From positions 124,001-188,000 of the forward strand of contig NZ_JAPWHW010000003.1 in assembly GCF_028369135.1 (NCBI RefSeq): DNA of 64,000 nucleotides, in the 5' to 3' direction. How positions within the stretch are numbered: the stretch's first letter is position 1; each line of letters starts with the position of its first letter. This stretch comes from Roseovarius sp. ZX-A-9. Lineage in GTDB: Bacteria > Pseudomonadota > Alphaproteobacteria > Rhodobacterales > Rhodobacteraceae. The notes under the pieces were generated by a model. It was not told the origin of the DNA and did no database searches. It saw only the letters and a program-made list of their open reading frames with translations. Positions 40,841 to 49,549 of this stretch are shown here, one piece after another. Position numbers and translations under genes: made by a program.

Positions 40841-41320
40841 CTAGCTGCCGAAATGCAGCACACAGATCAGGGTGAACAGGCGCCGGGCGGTGTCGTTGTC
40901 GATCATCGCCTTGCCGTCCAGACGTTCCTCCAGAATGCGCGCGCCTTCGTTGTGGATGCCGCGACGGGCCATGTCGATGGTCTCGATCTGGCTGGGCGGC
41001 AGGTTCTTGACCGCGTCGAAATAGCTCTCGCAGATGGTCCAGTAATCCTTGACCACCTGCCGAAACGGGCTGAGCGACAGGTGGAACTCGGCAGCCGGGC
41101 TTTCATCTTCGGTCGCAACCGAGAAAATCAGCCGTTTTTCGCGAATCGACAGACCCACGCGGTAGGGACCATCGGGCACATGCCGGTCATCCCGCTTGGG
41201 CAGGTCAAAGATATTCTCTTCCATCAGATCGAACATCGCCACCTTGCGCTCTTGCTCGATCTCGGGCGTGGGCGGCGGCAGGTTCGCGTCATCAAGCGCG
41301 ATATGGCTGATACGGCTCAT
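40841..41320 (-). CDS. UPF0262 family protein
   Basis: 159 residues from the ATG at 41320 (MSRISHIALDDANLPPPTPE). NIFDLPKRDDRHVPDGPYRV and FRQVVKDYWTICESYFDAVK are hallmarks of UPF0262, an alphaproteobacterial family of unknown function nearly always found between hisD and a phosphatase gene. Cytosolic. Confidence 0.93.
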   Translation of the reverse strand: MSRISHIALDDANLPPPTPEIEQERKVAMFDLMEENIFDLPKRDDRHVPDGPYRVGLSIREKRLIFSVATEDESPAAEFHLSLSPFRQVVKDYWTICESYFDAVKNLPPSQIETIDMARRGIHNEGARILEERLDGKAMIDNDTARRLFTLICVLHFGS

Positions 41321-41561
41321 GGCCTTATGGACCTTTCTTGCATTCAAAACGGGCACGGCGATGGTCAACCGCCGCACGCGGGACATCAGTCGAGAGTTTG
41401 CGCGGCCAAGTCAACGGCCAAGATGGCGCAGGGGGCCCTGTGCGGCCCGTCTGTCGCAATAGCGCGCCAGTCTCAGGCGCGATGCGGCAAGGTCACGGTG
41501 CTTGGACGGGTCACATCACGGCTCCGCCAAAGAGGCTCTCACTGACCGGAAATCCCCGGCC

Positions 41562-42863
41562 CTACCCATTCAGCTTGTTCAGCCGCGCCCGCACACTCAG
41601 CCCATGCGCCTCCAGGCTCTCTGAAATCGCCAAGGCTTCGGCGGCAGGGCCGATGGCGCGCAGGGCCGCCGGGCTCATCTGCGCCAGCGTCGTGCGTTTA
41701 AGGAAATCCAGCACGCCGAGGCCGGAAGAAAACCGCGCCGAGCGCGCCGTGGGCAGCACGTGGTTCGGCCCGCCCACATAGTCGCCAATCGCCTCGGGCG
41801 TCCACTGCCCGAGGAAGATCGCGCCGGCATGGGTGATCCGCCCGCTCAGCGCTTCGGGTTCGGCAACGCAGAGCTCCAGATGCTCGGGCGCAACGCGATC
41901 GGACAGTTCCGCCGCCACGCCCAGATCGGGCACCGTGATCACAGCGCCGAAATCGCGCCAGCTCGCCGCGGCGATGGCACGCCGTTCCAACGTCTCCAGC
42001 CGCGCCTCGATGGCCTGCGCCACCGCACGGCCAAAGCCCGCGTCATCGGTGATCAGGATCGCCTGCGCGCTTTCGTCATGTTCCGCCTGGCTCAACATAT
42101 CCAGCGCAATCCAGTCGGGATCGTTCTCGGCGTCAGCGATCACCAGTATCTCGGACGGACCCGCGATCATGTCGATGCCGACCTTGCCGAAAACCCGCCG
42201 CTTGGCTGCCGCGACATAGGCGTTGCCCGGCCCGGTGATCTTGTCCACCGGTGCAATTGCCTCGGTCCCGTAAGCCAGCGCCGCCACCGCCTGTGCACCA
42301 CCGATGCGGTAAATCTCGTCGACGCCCGCGATCTGTGCCGCGGCCAGCACGGCGGGGTTCAGCGCGCCGTCCGGCGTGGGCACCACCATGGCCAGCCGTG
42401 GCACACCCGCAACCTTGGCCGGGACCGCGTTCATCAGCACCGATGACGGATAGGTGGCCAGCCCGCCCGGCACGTAAAGCCCCGCCGCGCTGACCGGCGA
42501 CCAGCGCCAGCCCAGCGTCGCGCCGGCGTCATCGGTCCAGCTGGCATTCTCGGGCATCTGCCGCGCATGGTAGGCGCGGATGCGGGACGCGGCCAGTTCC
42601 AGCGCCGCGCGCACATCGGCGGGCACCTGATCGGCCGCCTGCGCCACCTCTTCGGCGTTCAGACGGATCGTATCGCGCGTCAGCGTCACGCGGTCGAACT
42701 TCTCGGTCAGCTCAATCAGGGCCGCATCGCCACGGGTCCGCACATCCGCGATGATCCCGGCCACCGCCGCATCCACATCCGGGCTGTCTTCACGCTTGGC
42801 CGCGAGCAGCGCCGAAAACTCAGACTCGAAATCCGGCGCGGAAAAATCTAGAAATTTGGGCAT
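41562..42863 (-). CDS. hisD: Histidinol dehydrogenase
   Basis: 433 residues. Last two steps of histidine synthesis, zinc- and NAD-dependent. ITGPGNAYVAAAKRRVFGKV with GIDMIAGPSE is the signature, and LSQAEHDESAQAILIT and APEHLELCV hold zinc/catalytic His residues. ATG at 42863; about 20 bp after the DUF2948 stop. 241 bp without a gene separate it from UPF0262. Confidence 0.98.
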   Translation of the reverse strand: MPKFLDFSAPDFESEFSALLAAKREDSPDVDAAVAGIIADVRTRGDAALIELTEKFDRVTLTRDTIRLNAEEVAQAADQVPADVRAALELAASRIRAYHARQMPENASWTDDAGATLGWRWSPVSAAGLYVPGGLATYPSSVLMNAVPAKVAGVPRLAMVVPTPDGALNPAVLAAAQIAGVDEIYRIGGAQAVAALAYGTEAIAPVDKITGPGNAYVAAAKRRVFGKVGIDMIAGPSEILVIADAENDPDWIALDMLSQAEHDESAQAILITDDAGFGRAVAQAIEARLETLERRAIAAASWRDFGAVITVPDLGVAAELSDRVAPEHLELCVAEPEALSGRITHAGAIFLGQWTPEAIGDYVGGPNHVLPTARSARFSSGLGVLDFLKRTTLAQMSPAALRAIGPAAEALAISESLEAHGLSVRARLNKLNG

Positions 42864-42882
42864 TGGCAGTCCTTGAAACGGG

Positions 42883-43356
42883 TCACACCGGGTGACTTGG
42901 GGCCTTTTTCGACGGCGCACGGTAGGGCCGCGTCACATCCTTCAGCGTTACTTCCAGCGCCTCGATCTCCAGCCGGATCGCGCCATCGCCCGCCAGGGTC
43001 AGCAGAACATGCCCCGCCCCCTCTTCACCCGGCTCGAACGTGACCGACAAGAGCGACAGGATCGTATCCTTGTCACTCCGGTCGATCCCCTGGCTGGAGA
43101 CGCCCAGCACGTTGTCCACGACCAGCAGCGAACGCACCCGTTCGGCACCGTGCCGCGCCTGCCCGTCATCCTCCCAGCGGAACCGGTTGATCAACAACGC
43201 AAAGCGCCGCATGCCCGGACGCCACGACATTTCGGTAATCGGGAAAACCGCGTCCTGGGACAGGCTCGACAGGATCTGCAAATCCTCCGGGTCGAACGCG
43301 CCCAGATTCAGCGGCGCCTCGCGCCCGTCCTCGAAAGCGGCATCGCGTTCGGTCAT
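42883..43356 (-). CDS. DUF2948 family protein
   Basis: 157 residues. [20 protein letters not shown] and [11 protein letters not shown] match DUF2948, of unknown function and conserved between murA and hisD. No signal peptide. Overlaps murA (ATGA). Confidence 0.88.
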   Translation of the reverse strand: MTERDAAFEDGREAPLNLGAFDPEDLQILSSLSQDAVFPITEMSWRPGMRRFALLINRFRWEDDGQARHGAERVRSLLVVDNVLGVSSQGIDRSDKDTILSLLSVTFEPGEEGAGHVLLTLAGDGAIRLEIEALEVTLKDVTRPYRAPSKKAPSHPV

Positions 43357-44624
43357 TGGCTTTTCACCCGTTCGATCTTGGCCCCGACATTGCGCAGCTT
43401 TTCCTCGACCCGCTCATAGCCGCGATCCAGATGGTAGACGCGGTTGACGACGGTTTCACCTTCCGCCGCAAGTCCAGCCAGGATCAGCGAGACACTGGCC
43501 CGCAGATCGGTCGCCATCACAGGCGCGCCCTTCAGCCGTTCAACTCCCCTGACCGTAGCATGGCCGCCATGCACGTCGATATCCGCACCCATACGCTCCA
43601 GTTCCGGGGCGTGCATGAACCGGTTTTCGAAAATCTTTTCCTCCAGCACCGAGGTGCCTTCGGCAGTGCACATCAACGCCATGAACTGCGCCTGCAGATC
43701 GGTCGGAAAGCCGGGAAACGGCGCAGTTGTTACATCGACCGCACGAATGCGGCCATTCTTGCGCGCCACTTTCAGCCCCGTGGGCGTTTCCTCGATACTG
43801 ATACCCGCCGCGTCCAGCTTCTCGCAGAAGGCTCCCACCAACTCGATCCGCCCGCCAAGGCATTCCACCTCGCCGCCGCAGATCGCAGGCGCCAGCATGT
43901 AGGTGCCCAGCTCGATTCGGTCGCTCACCACCGGATGCGTCGCACCGTGCAGCCGGTCCACGCCCTGAATCTCGATGCGCGACGTACCGTCGCCGTCGAT
44001 CTGCGCGCCCATCTTGCGCAGGCAGGTAGCCAGATCGACGATCTCGGGCTCGCGCGCAGCGTTGTTGATGACGGTCGTGCCCTTCGCCAGCGTCGCGGCC
44101 ATCATGATATTCTCGGTGGCACCGACACTGGCAAAGGGAAAATCAATTACCGCGCCTTTCAGATGCCCACCATCGGCTTTGGCGTGCAGGTAGCCATCAC
44201 GCAATTCGATCTCGGCCCCCATCTGCTGCAATCCGCTGGTGTGGATATCCATCGGCCGCGCGCCGATGGCACAGCCGCCCGGCAGCGACACTTCTGCATG
44301 GCCTTCGCGCGCCAGCAACGGCCCCAGCACAAGGTTCGAGGCGCGCATCTTGCGCACGATGTCATATTCGGCGCGGCTGTTGATCGCGCCATGGCATGAC
44401 ATTGCCAGAACCTTGCCATCCTGCAGCGACGTGACCTCGGCCCCGAGCGATTGCAGCAACTGTGTCATGGTCCGGATATCCGACAAGCCCGGCGCGTTGG
44501 TCAGCGTCAGCGGTTCGTCGCTCAGCAGCGTCGCCGGCATAAGCGTGAGACAGGCGTTCTTGGCCCCCGCGATCGGGATTGTCCCGCTCAGAGGGCCATT
44601 GCCCGTCACCAAAATCGAATCCAT
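43353..44624 (-). CDS. murA: UDP-N-acetylglucosamine 1-carboxyvinyltransferase
   Basis: 423 residues. First committed step of peptidoglycan synthesis, transferring enolpyruvate from [22 protein letters not shown] is the N-terminal Lys22-Asn23 region; [16 protein letters not shown] holds the active-site Cys118, the fosfomycin target. Heads the block murA, DUF2948, hisD, UPF0262, phosphatase. Confidence 0.99.
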   Translation of the reverse strand: MDSILVTGNGPLSGTIPIAGAKNACLTLMPATLLSDEPLTLTNAPGLSDIRTMTQLLQSLGAEVTSLQDGKVLAMSCHGAINSRAEYDIVRKMRASNLVLGPLLAREGHAEVSLPGGCAIGARPMDIHTSGLQQMGAEIELRDGYLHAKADGGHLKGAVIDFPFASVGATENIMMAATLAKGTTVINNAAREPEIVDLATCLRKMGAQIDGDGTSRIEIQGVDRLHGATHPVVSDRIELGTYMLAPAICGGEVECLGGRIELVGAFCEKLDAAGISIEETPTGLKVARKNGRIRAVDVTTAPFPGFPTDLQAQFMALMCTAEGTSVLEEKIFENRFMHAPELERMGADIDVHGGHATVRGVERLKGAPVMATDLRASVSLILAGLAAEGETVVNRVYHLDRGYERVEEKLRNVGAKIERVKSQ

Positions 44625-44629
44625 CTACG

Positions 44630-44797
44630 CTACCCTTTATCCTGCTCGGTTTGGCCTGCCTCGGTATCTTTCCCGCCTTCGCGCGCCCGGCTCTGGGCCT
44701 TGCGCCGTGCCAGATTGGCCTTCAGCGCACGGCTCAGCCTGTCTGCGCGCGCATTGCCTGTCTGGCCGGGCTTTTTCGGGTCGTCCTTGCGGGTCAT
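44630..44797 (-). CDS. Small basic hypothetical protein upstream of murA
   Basis: 55 residues, too short for most gene tables. ATG at 44797, stop 5 bp before the murA start. The sequence starts MTRKDDPKKPGQTGNARADR, then LSRALKANLARRKAQSRARE, very basic, with one likely amphipathic helix and a polar tail. Similar short 'RADRLAxALKANLxRRKAQxRAR' proteins occur ahead of murA in other Rhodobacterales, as I recall. Function unknown; possibly nucleic-acid binding. The tight spacing argues it is translated with murA. Confidence 0.65.
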   Translation of the reverse strand: MTRKDDPKKPGQTGNARADRLSRALKANLARRKAQSRAREGGKDTEAGQTEQDKG

Positions 44798-44883
44798 GGG
44801 GCGTCTTTACATGAGGTGCACGCACGGGTCCAGATTAGGCTTGCACCGAGTCCGAGAAGCGTCTAATCCACCCGCCACAACGT

Positions 44884-44958
<75 letters not shown>

Positions 44959-45090
44959 TTTTCAAAATACATTCCGCGCAAAAATAAGCCTCTGGAACCA
45001 TCAGGTTCCGAGTTGGGTTCGTTGAATCGTTGACGCTTGTTTCTTAGGGATGATCGACTGGCAGCCCCCCGCGCGAGCGATCCGCCGTCT

Positions 45091-46323
45091 TCAGGAAAAC
45101 AGTCTGGCGATCTGGGCGCAGCCACGCGCGGCCTGATCGGTCTTGCCCTCGCTGATGAAATCTTCGAGTCGGCGCATCGCGGCCCCAACGCAGATCGAAT
45201 CCAGCACCAGATCCGGGTTCATATCCTTGCGGCGGACCTCGAAATACAGAACTTCGTGATCCTGCGCGCCGTAATTGTATTTATAGGGCTCGTTGCCGTG
45301 GCAGAAATCGTAACAGACAAAGCCCTGCCCGATCGCCCATTCGATGCTGTAGAAATGCAGCGCCGCACCTATAAACGCCTCTGTCGCGGCGGAATCCCGG
45401 CCAGCCACGATGAAATGCATCAGCCCGTTCTTCCGGTCCAGCACGTGGCCCAGCGCCCCCAGCGGCGTGTCGCCTTTGCGCAGAACCGGCATGAAGAGCG
45501 ACCCGGTTCGCTGTGCCGCTGTCAGGACATCACGGTAGTTTCCGGCAACACGCTCGGCCTGCCGCTCGCCTTTATCGGCGCCCCATTTCTGTCTCCAGAA
45601 TGTCAGCAACGCCTCCAGGTCAGCCTCAAGCGTCGTATCGTCAGCGCAACTGATGGTGTATTCGCCCGTATCCAGGCTTCTGCGTTTGAAACGGTTGAAT
45701 TGCTGGCGCTTGTTGCTGCTGATCTGGTTTTTCAGGTAGCTGTCGAAATCTTCCGGCAGATCGACCTGCGGACATAACAGATTGTTGGTCTGCTTGTTGT
45801 TGATCATGTATTCCCTGAACCGCACCGAGAATCCCCTGTCGGCCAGCGCGTCGGTAAATATCTTGCAGCGACGATGCTGGGCGACATAGCGCATCGAGAG
45901 TTTGGTCCACGGCATCTGCGCCAGCTTGCCCGCCGCAGCGGTCAGCGCCTCCGCCTCATGGGTCGGATCGCACAGAAACCCGGTATATTCACTCCAGAGC
46001 AAACGGCCACCTGCCTCCATCTCGGTCTGGAATTCCTTGCGGCTGGTGCTCCAGTGCACCCGGTATTTCAGCGGCAGGATGCACACGACCCTGCCCGCCC
46101 CGGCGCCTTCGCGCACAACCAACACACTCCAGCGAAACAGCTTGTCGTGAAAAACCTCGTTCATCCAATCCCAGGTCATAAACACCGTGGATTCCGGATC
46201 ACGACTTTCAAGGTCTCGCCAGGCATCGCGCAGCGCGGCGAACTCTGCATGCGTGTCGATCAATGCGACCTGCAAGGCACTGCCCCGTACTGATATGGAT
46301 TTGTCATGCTTCATGAGGGTCAC
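45091..46323 (-). CDS. CelD/FemAB-like GNAT acyltransferase
   Basis: 410 residues. The middle region, SYLKNQISSNKRQQFNRFKR through DLEALLTFWRQKWG and LGALGHVLDRKNGLMHFIVA, matches the CelD/BcsL acetyltransferase (Acetyltransf_6) fold of doubled GNAT domains. Relatives act in cellulose and exopolysaccharide loci or transfer amino acids to the wall; here the substrate is unknown. The start is a GTG at 46323 overlapping the kinase-like stop (GTGA); the ATG at 46314 is an alternative. Forms a two-gene unit with the kinase-like gene. Confidence 0.78.
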   Translation of the reverse strand: MTLMKHDKSISVRGSALQVALIDTHAEFAALRDAWRDLESRDPESTVFMTWDWMNEVFHDKLFRWSVLVVREGAGAGRVVCILPLKYRVHWSTSRKEFQTEMEAGGRLLWSEYTGFLCDPTHEAEALTAAAGKLAQMPWTKLSMRYVAQHRRCKIFTDALADRGFSVRFREYMINNKQTNNLLCPQVDLPEDFDSYLKNQISSNKRQQFNRFKRRSLDTGEYTISCADDTTLEADLEALLTFWRQKWGADKGERQAERVAGNYRDVLTAAQRTGSLFMPVLRKGDTPLGALGHVLDRKNGLMHFIVAGRDSAATEAFIGAALHFYSIEWAIGQGFVCYDFCHGNEPYKYNYGAQDHEVLYFEVRRKDMNPDLVLDSICVGAAMRRLEDFISEGKTDQAARGCAQIARLFS

Positions 46324-47348
46324 GCGCTCGCCGGTTCCAAGCTATCCTTCAGAATGTTCAGAAAAACGAGTTCGGCATCTTCGAAATCACGGGCGACGGG
46401 GCGCGTGGCAACGTTGCGTTCCGCAAAATAGCTTCCAACCCGGCAGAGCTGCGCCGCAAACTCGGGGTGGGCGCCAACATCGTCGTATTTGCGCACACGC
46501 GTTTTCGACAGCCAGCCACGTTTGCTGGTCTCATGCACGATCAGCTTGAACCGCTGGACGCAATGGAAGGTCAGGTAGAGCGCCATGTAATCGAGGTAAT
46601 CATCCAACGCATGACCCGTCTCCGGGTCAAAGCCGTCGGCAACAATCGCCTCCATCACATCGGGCTGCAGCGGCCATGCCTCGTCACCGATCAACCAGGC
46701 AAAATCCTCGGCACCGTGGCGGGCGCCGGAATATTCACAATCGAACCAGCGCAGCCTGTCATCGGCGCCGATGGCGGCGTTCCCTGACCGACAGTCCCAC
46801 TTGACGAACTGCTGCCCCGGATAGGCGATCATCTCGCACAAGGCAGGTTTGTTCAGGCTTGCAGAACGGCCTTGCGAATAGTCCGCAAGCTCGCTCACCG
46901 AGGCGACAAAGTTTTCCAGCCAGAGCTGGTTCTGCCCCAGATGCGGCAATGCCTCGTGCAGTTTGGCCTGCCGGCCCGCGGACTGAATGCGAAAGATCGA
47001 GGCAACCGCCTCGGCCGCCAGATCGACGCGTTTGGATTTGCTGACCTTGGATATCTCAAGGTTAAGGCGCTTGCCCCCGACATCCGACTGAAACAGGATC
47101 TCACCATCCACCCCCAGACACTCGGGCAGGTCAGTGCAATTCGGCCGCAATTCTTGCAGCGTGAACGCTTCAATATGTGTGCGGCGGAAATTGGGGCGCA
47201 GCGTAGCGATCACTGAGCGATCGGCAAAGACGAGCCGGTAACTCGACCGGCTTTCCCCGCCCGGAGCATCAACATCCAGAACAGGCACGCCAAAGAACTT
47301 CTCGGCGCTCTCGACCACCCGCAATTTGCGTTTCGTTCCGCCGCTCAT
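46320..47348 (-). CDS. APH-like (aminoglycoside phosphotransferase fold) kinase
   Basis: 342 residues from the ATG at 47348 (CGAGG upstream). FVKWDCRSGNAAI (182-194) is the catalytic loop D-x4-N (Asp185, Asn190) with Lys-Trp where canonical APH has His-Gly, and LRWFDCEYSGARHGAEDFAW holds the metal Asp203 and downstream acidic motif. Substrates of this fold range from antibiotics to sugars, choline and protein side chains; none can be assigned. It lies upstream of and overlapping the acyltransferase, and divergent from the repeat-protein gene. Confidence 0.75.
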   Translation of the reverse strand: MSGGTKRKLRVVESAEKFFGVPVLDVDAPGGESRSSYRLVFADRSVIATLRPNFRRTHIEAFTLQELRPNCTDLPECLGVDGEILFQSDVGGKRLNLEISKVSKSKRVDLAAEAVASIFRIQSAGRQAKLHEALPHLGQNQLWLENFVASVSELADYSQGRSASLNKPALCEMIAYPGQQFVKWDCRSGNAAIGADDRLRWFDCEYSGARHGAEDFAWLIGDEAWPLQPDVMEAIVADGFDPETGHALDDYLDYMALYLTFHCVQRFKLIVHETSKRGWLSKTRVRKYDDVGAHPEFAAQLCRVGSYFAERNVATRPVARDFEDAELVFLNILKDSLEPASA

Positions 47349-47751
47349 GCTCACCTCGAATGACCCGGCCGGGCCTCTGTCCCGTTGCAGAACCGAATTT
47401 GGTGCCGCTGACTCCGGGTTTCAGCATCAGGGCTAAAGGCGAAAATCGGCAATTTTGAGGTCAGAGTAAGGAATCAGCGCCCCGACTGATTCGCCGGGTT
47501 TTCGGCACAATTGGGAAAATGATTGATCCGCGGCGGACATAAAAAAATTTGTATCAGCCGATACTGTTTCCGATTGAGAGACAAAAAATCGTCAATTTGT
47601 TGAAAATTAAGAAAAACTTTGGCAAAACTGTGGCCGCTCCGTATTTTCGACTGATCAATTTTAACGTGGATCTCTGCGACCTTCGCTGGCCTCAGGACTG
47701 CTGAAAACGCGTTTGCGCGCATGAATTTCCTTTGGAAGGGGAGACGGACGG
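47349..47751. other. AT-rich divergent intergenic region
   Basis: 403 bp between the kinase-like gene and the repeat protein. From about 47510 to 47660 it is clearly AT-richer than the rest of the window (runs such as AAAAAAATTTG and GAAAATTAAGAAAAAC). It holds GTATC-agcc-GATAC (47551-47564), a possible operator. No gene is convincing. Promoters for both directions should lie here. Confidence 0.6.
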
Positions 47752-49446
47752 ATGAGACATTTCAGAGGCTTTGGCACCAAGGGCTCAGGCCACGCATCGG
47801 CAAGCTCGACAGATGCCTACCATAATGGCGGCGTCGAAGGCCGGACCTTTTCCAAATGGTATGACGAACATATGTCCGGCAGATTTGGCGGGCATCATGG
47901 CGCAGGCGGGCACCATGGTTCTGGCTGGCACAATGGCTCGGGCGGCACCAAGGGCTCCGGTGGGACCAAAGGCTCCGGAGGTACCAAGGGGACAGAGACC
48001 TGCGATGATCATGACAGTGCCGGCAACTCGGTCAGAGAGAGCTTTGAATGGGATCTGGCGCCGGACCCGAATGATCCGGATCCAATCGACAACTATGATG
48101 ATCTGACCGGTGGGTTCACCCAGAACACCGGCAGTGTCGATGTCAAATTCTCGGTTCTTTCCAGCTCGGACAATACCGTCAGCGAATTCTACACGATGGA
48201 GCAGAACACTGCCGGTATCGTGGATGATGGCAATGCGGTCGATCCCAACAGCTCGATGTCCTCCTACCTTACGGCCCAGGGCGCCAACGCGTCTTACGAG
48301 CTTAGCTTCTCGGAAGAAGTGACAAACGTTTCGTTTCGGGTCAACGACGTCGATGCCGACTCAGTCGCCCGCATTCAGGCGTTCGATGCCGACGGCAACC
48401 AGATCGAAGTCAACCTGACGGCCGGTGAATCGGTCGACCTGCTCGACACCGACGCGGTTCCAGGTGCGGATACCGCGAACAGCACCGGCGCTGATGTCCC
48501 CTCGAATACCGAGGCCGCTTCGGTGCTGGTCGACATCCCCGGCCCTGTCTCCAGGATCGTGATCGACCACAGCCAGGACGGCGGCGCCGGTTCTGGGATC
48601 GACCTCACCGACGTCTATTTTGACGCCTGCGACGACCACAGCGACGGCAGCGGCGGCACCAAGGGTTCCGGTGGCACCAAAGGCTCCGGCGGCACCAAGG
48701 GCACTGGTGGCACCAAGGGCTCCGGTGGGACCAAGGGCACTGGTGGCACCAAGGGCTCCGGTGGCACCAAAGGCTCCGGTGGGACCAAGGGCACTGGTGG
48801 CACCAAGGGCTCCGGTGGGACCAAGGGCACCGGTGGGACCAAAGGCTCCGGTGGGACCAAGGGCACTGGTGGGACCAAAGGCTCCGGTGGGACCAAAGGC
48901 TCCGGTGGGACCAAGGGCACCGGTGGGACCAAAGGCTCCGGTGGGACCAAGGGCTCCGGTGGGACCAAAGGCACTGGCGGCACCAAGGGCACTGGTGGCA
49001 CCAAAGGCTCCGGTGGGACCAAGGGCACTGGCGGGACCAAAGGCACTGGCGGCACCAAGGGCTCCGGTGGCACCAAGGGCTCCGGTGGCACCAAAGGCAC
49101 TGGCGGCACCAAAGGCACCGGTGGCACCAAAGGCACTGGCGGGACCAGAGGCACTGGCGGCACCAAGGGCTCCGGTGGCACCAAAGGCACTGGCGGCACC
49201 AAGGGCTCTGGTGGCACCAAAGGCACTGGCGGCACCAAGGGCACTGGCGGCTCGCATGGCTCGGACCATTCGTCGTCAAACTGGTCCGGCTTGCCCAAGT
49301 TCCTGCCATTTGCCGAGGACGGTGACGGCGTGTCGACAGAAGATGTGATGTCTCTGATGACAGTCAATGCCTCCGGGAGCCGGTACGGCAATGCTTCAGG
49401 CGGTGACGATTGGGAAGATGATCCGCTGCACGGGTTCCTGCTCTGA
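47752..49446 (+). CDS. Repeat protein: Cys-bracketed domain plus 33 GGTKG(S/T) hexapeptides
   Basis: 564 residues, family not recognised. Residues 1-63 are Gly/His/Ser-rich; 64-81 are three GGTKG(S/T) units; about 84-293 form an acidic, beta-rich domain bracketed by the protein's only two cysteines, each in a CDDH motif (C84, C293); 301-498 are 33 tandem GGTKG(S/T) hexapeptides, each with one Lys (one Arg variant); 499-564 are an acidic tail ending HGFLL. The domain's V-N-D-V-D-A-D strand pattern resembles beta-sandwich domains of surface or RTX-like proteins in Rhodobacterales. No signal peptide is seen; export by a type I system through the C-terminus is possible but unproven. A basic repeat next to an acidic domain suggests a matrix or adhesive role (inference). 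Confidence 0.85.
   Translation: MRHFRGFGTKGSGHASASSTDAYHNGGVEGRTFSKWYDEHMSGRFGGHHGAGGHHGSGWHNGSGGTKGSGGTKGSGGTKGTETCDDHDSAGNSVRESFEWDLAPDPNDPDPIDNYDDLTGGFTQNTGSVDVKFSVLSSSDNTVSEFYTMEQNTAGIVDDGNAVDPNSSMSSYLTAQGANASYELSFSEEVTNVSFRVNDVDADSVARIQAFDADGNQIEVNLTAGESVDLLDTDAVPGADTANSTGADVPSNTEAASVLVDIPGPVSRIVIDHSQDGGAGSGIDLTDVYFDACDDHSDGSGGTKGSGGTKGSGGTKGTGGTKGSGGTKGTGGTKGSGGTKGSGGTKGTGGTKGSGGTKGTGGTKGSGGTKGTGGTKGSGGTKGSGGTKGTGGTKGSGGTKGSGGTKGTGGTKGTGGTKGSGGTKGTGGTKGTGGTKGSGGTKGSGGTKGTGGTKGTGGTKGTGGTRGTGGTKGSGGTKGTGGTKGSGGTKGTGGTKGTGGSHGSDHSSSNWSGLPKFLPFAEDGDGVSTEDVMSLMTVNASGSRYGNASGGDDWEDDPLHGFLL
47941..47994 (+). repeat. Three-copy GGTKG(S/T) repeat, first block
   Basis: Three 18-bp units coding GGTKGS, GGTKGS, GGTKGT ahead of the Cys-bracketed domain; the same unit as the 33-copy block. 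Confidence 0.9.
48652..49245 (+). repeat. 33-copy 18-bp coding minisatellite
   Basis: 594 bp made of 33 consecutive 18-bp units, consensus GGTGGCACCAAGGGCTCC or with ACT/ACC as the last codon. Variation is nearly all synonymous (GGC/GGT/GGG, AAG/AAA) except Ser/Thr at position 6 and one Lys-to-Arg change. Counting codons gives exactly 198 = 33 x 6. Prone to length change by recombination or slippage. Confidence 0.97.
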
Positions 49447-49481
49447 CGCGCAGGCAGCCCTCATCCAATCACAAGAAAACA

Positions 49482-49511
49482 ACGGCCGGGCACCATATGG
49501 TGTCCGGCCGT
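49482..49511 (-). terminator. Terminator at the end of the sdh-ZIP unit
   Basis: ACGGCCGGGCACC-atat-GGTGTCCGGCCGT, a 13-bp stem with one G-U pair. On the minus strand it is followed by TGTTTTCTT, so it ends the ZIP gene transcript; it may also stop the repeat-protein transcript coming the other way. Confidence 0.75.
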
Positions 49512-49549
49512 GGCCCGTATAGCGATCACAAAACGTCAAATCCCGCCGC

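Noticed and set aside
48361..49391. Antisense open frames in the repeat gene, including a VPPEPLVPPVPL-type proline repeat and Ser/Cys/Trp-rich repeats
   Set aside because: An 18-bp repeat with no stops in any frame gives such products automatically; only the + frame has a folded domain, a ribosome site and synonymous variation.
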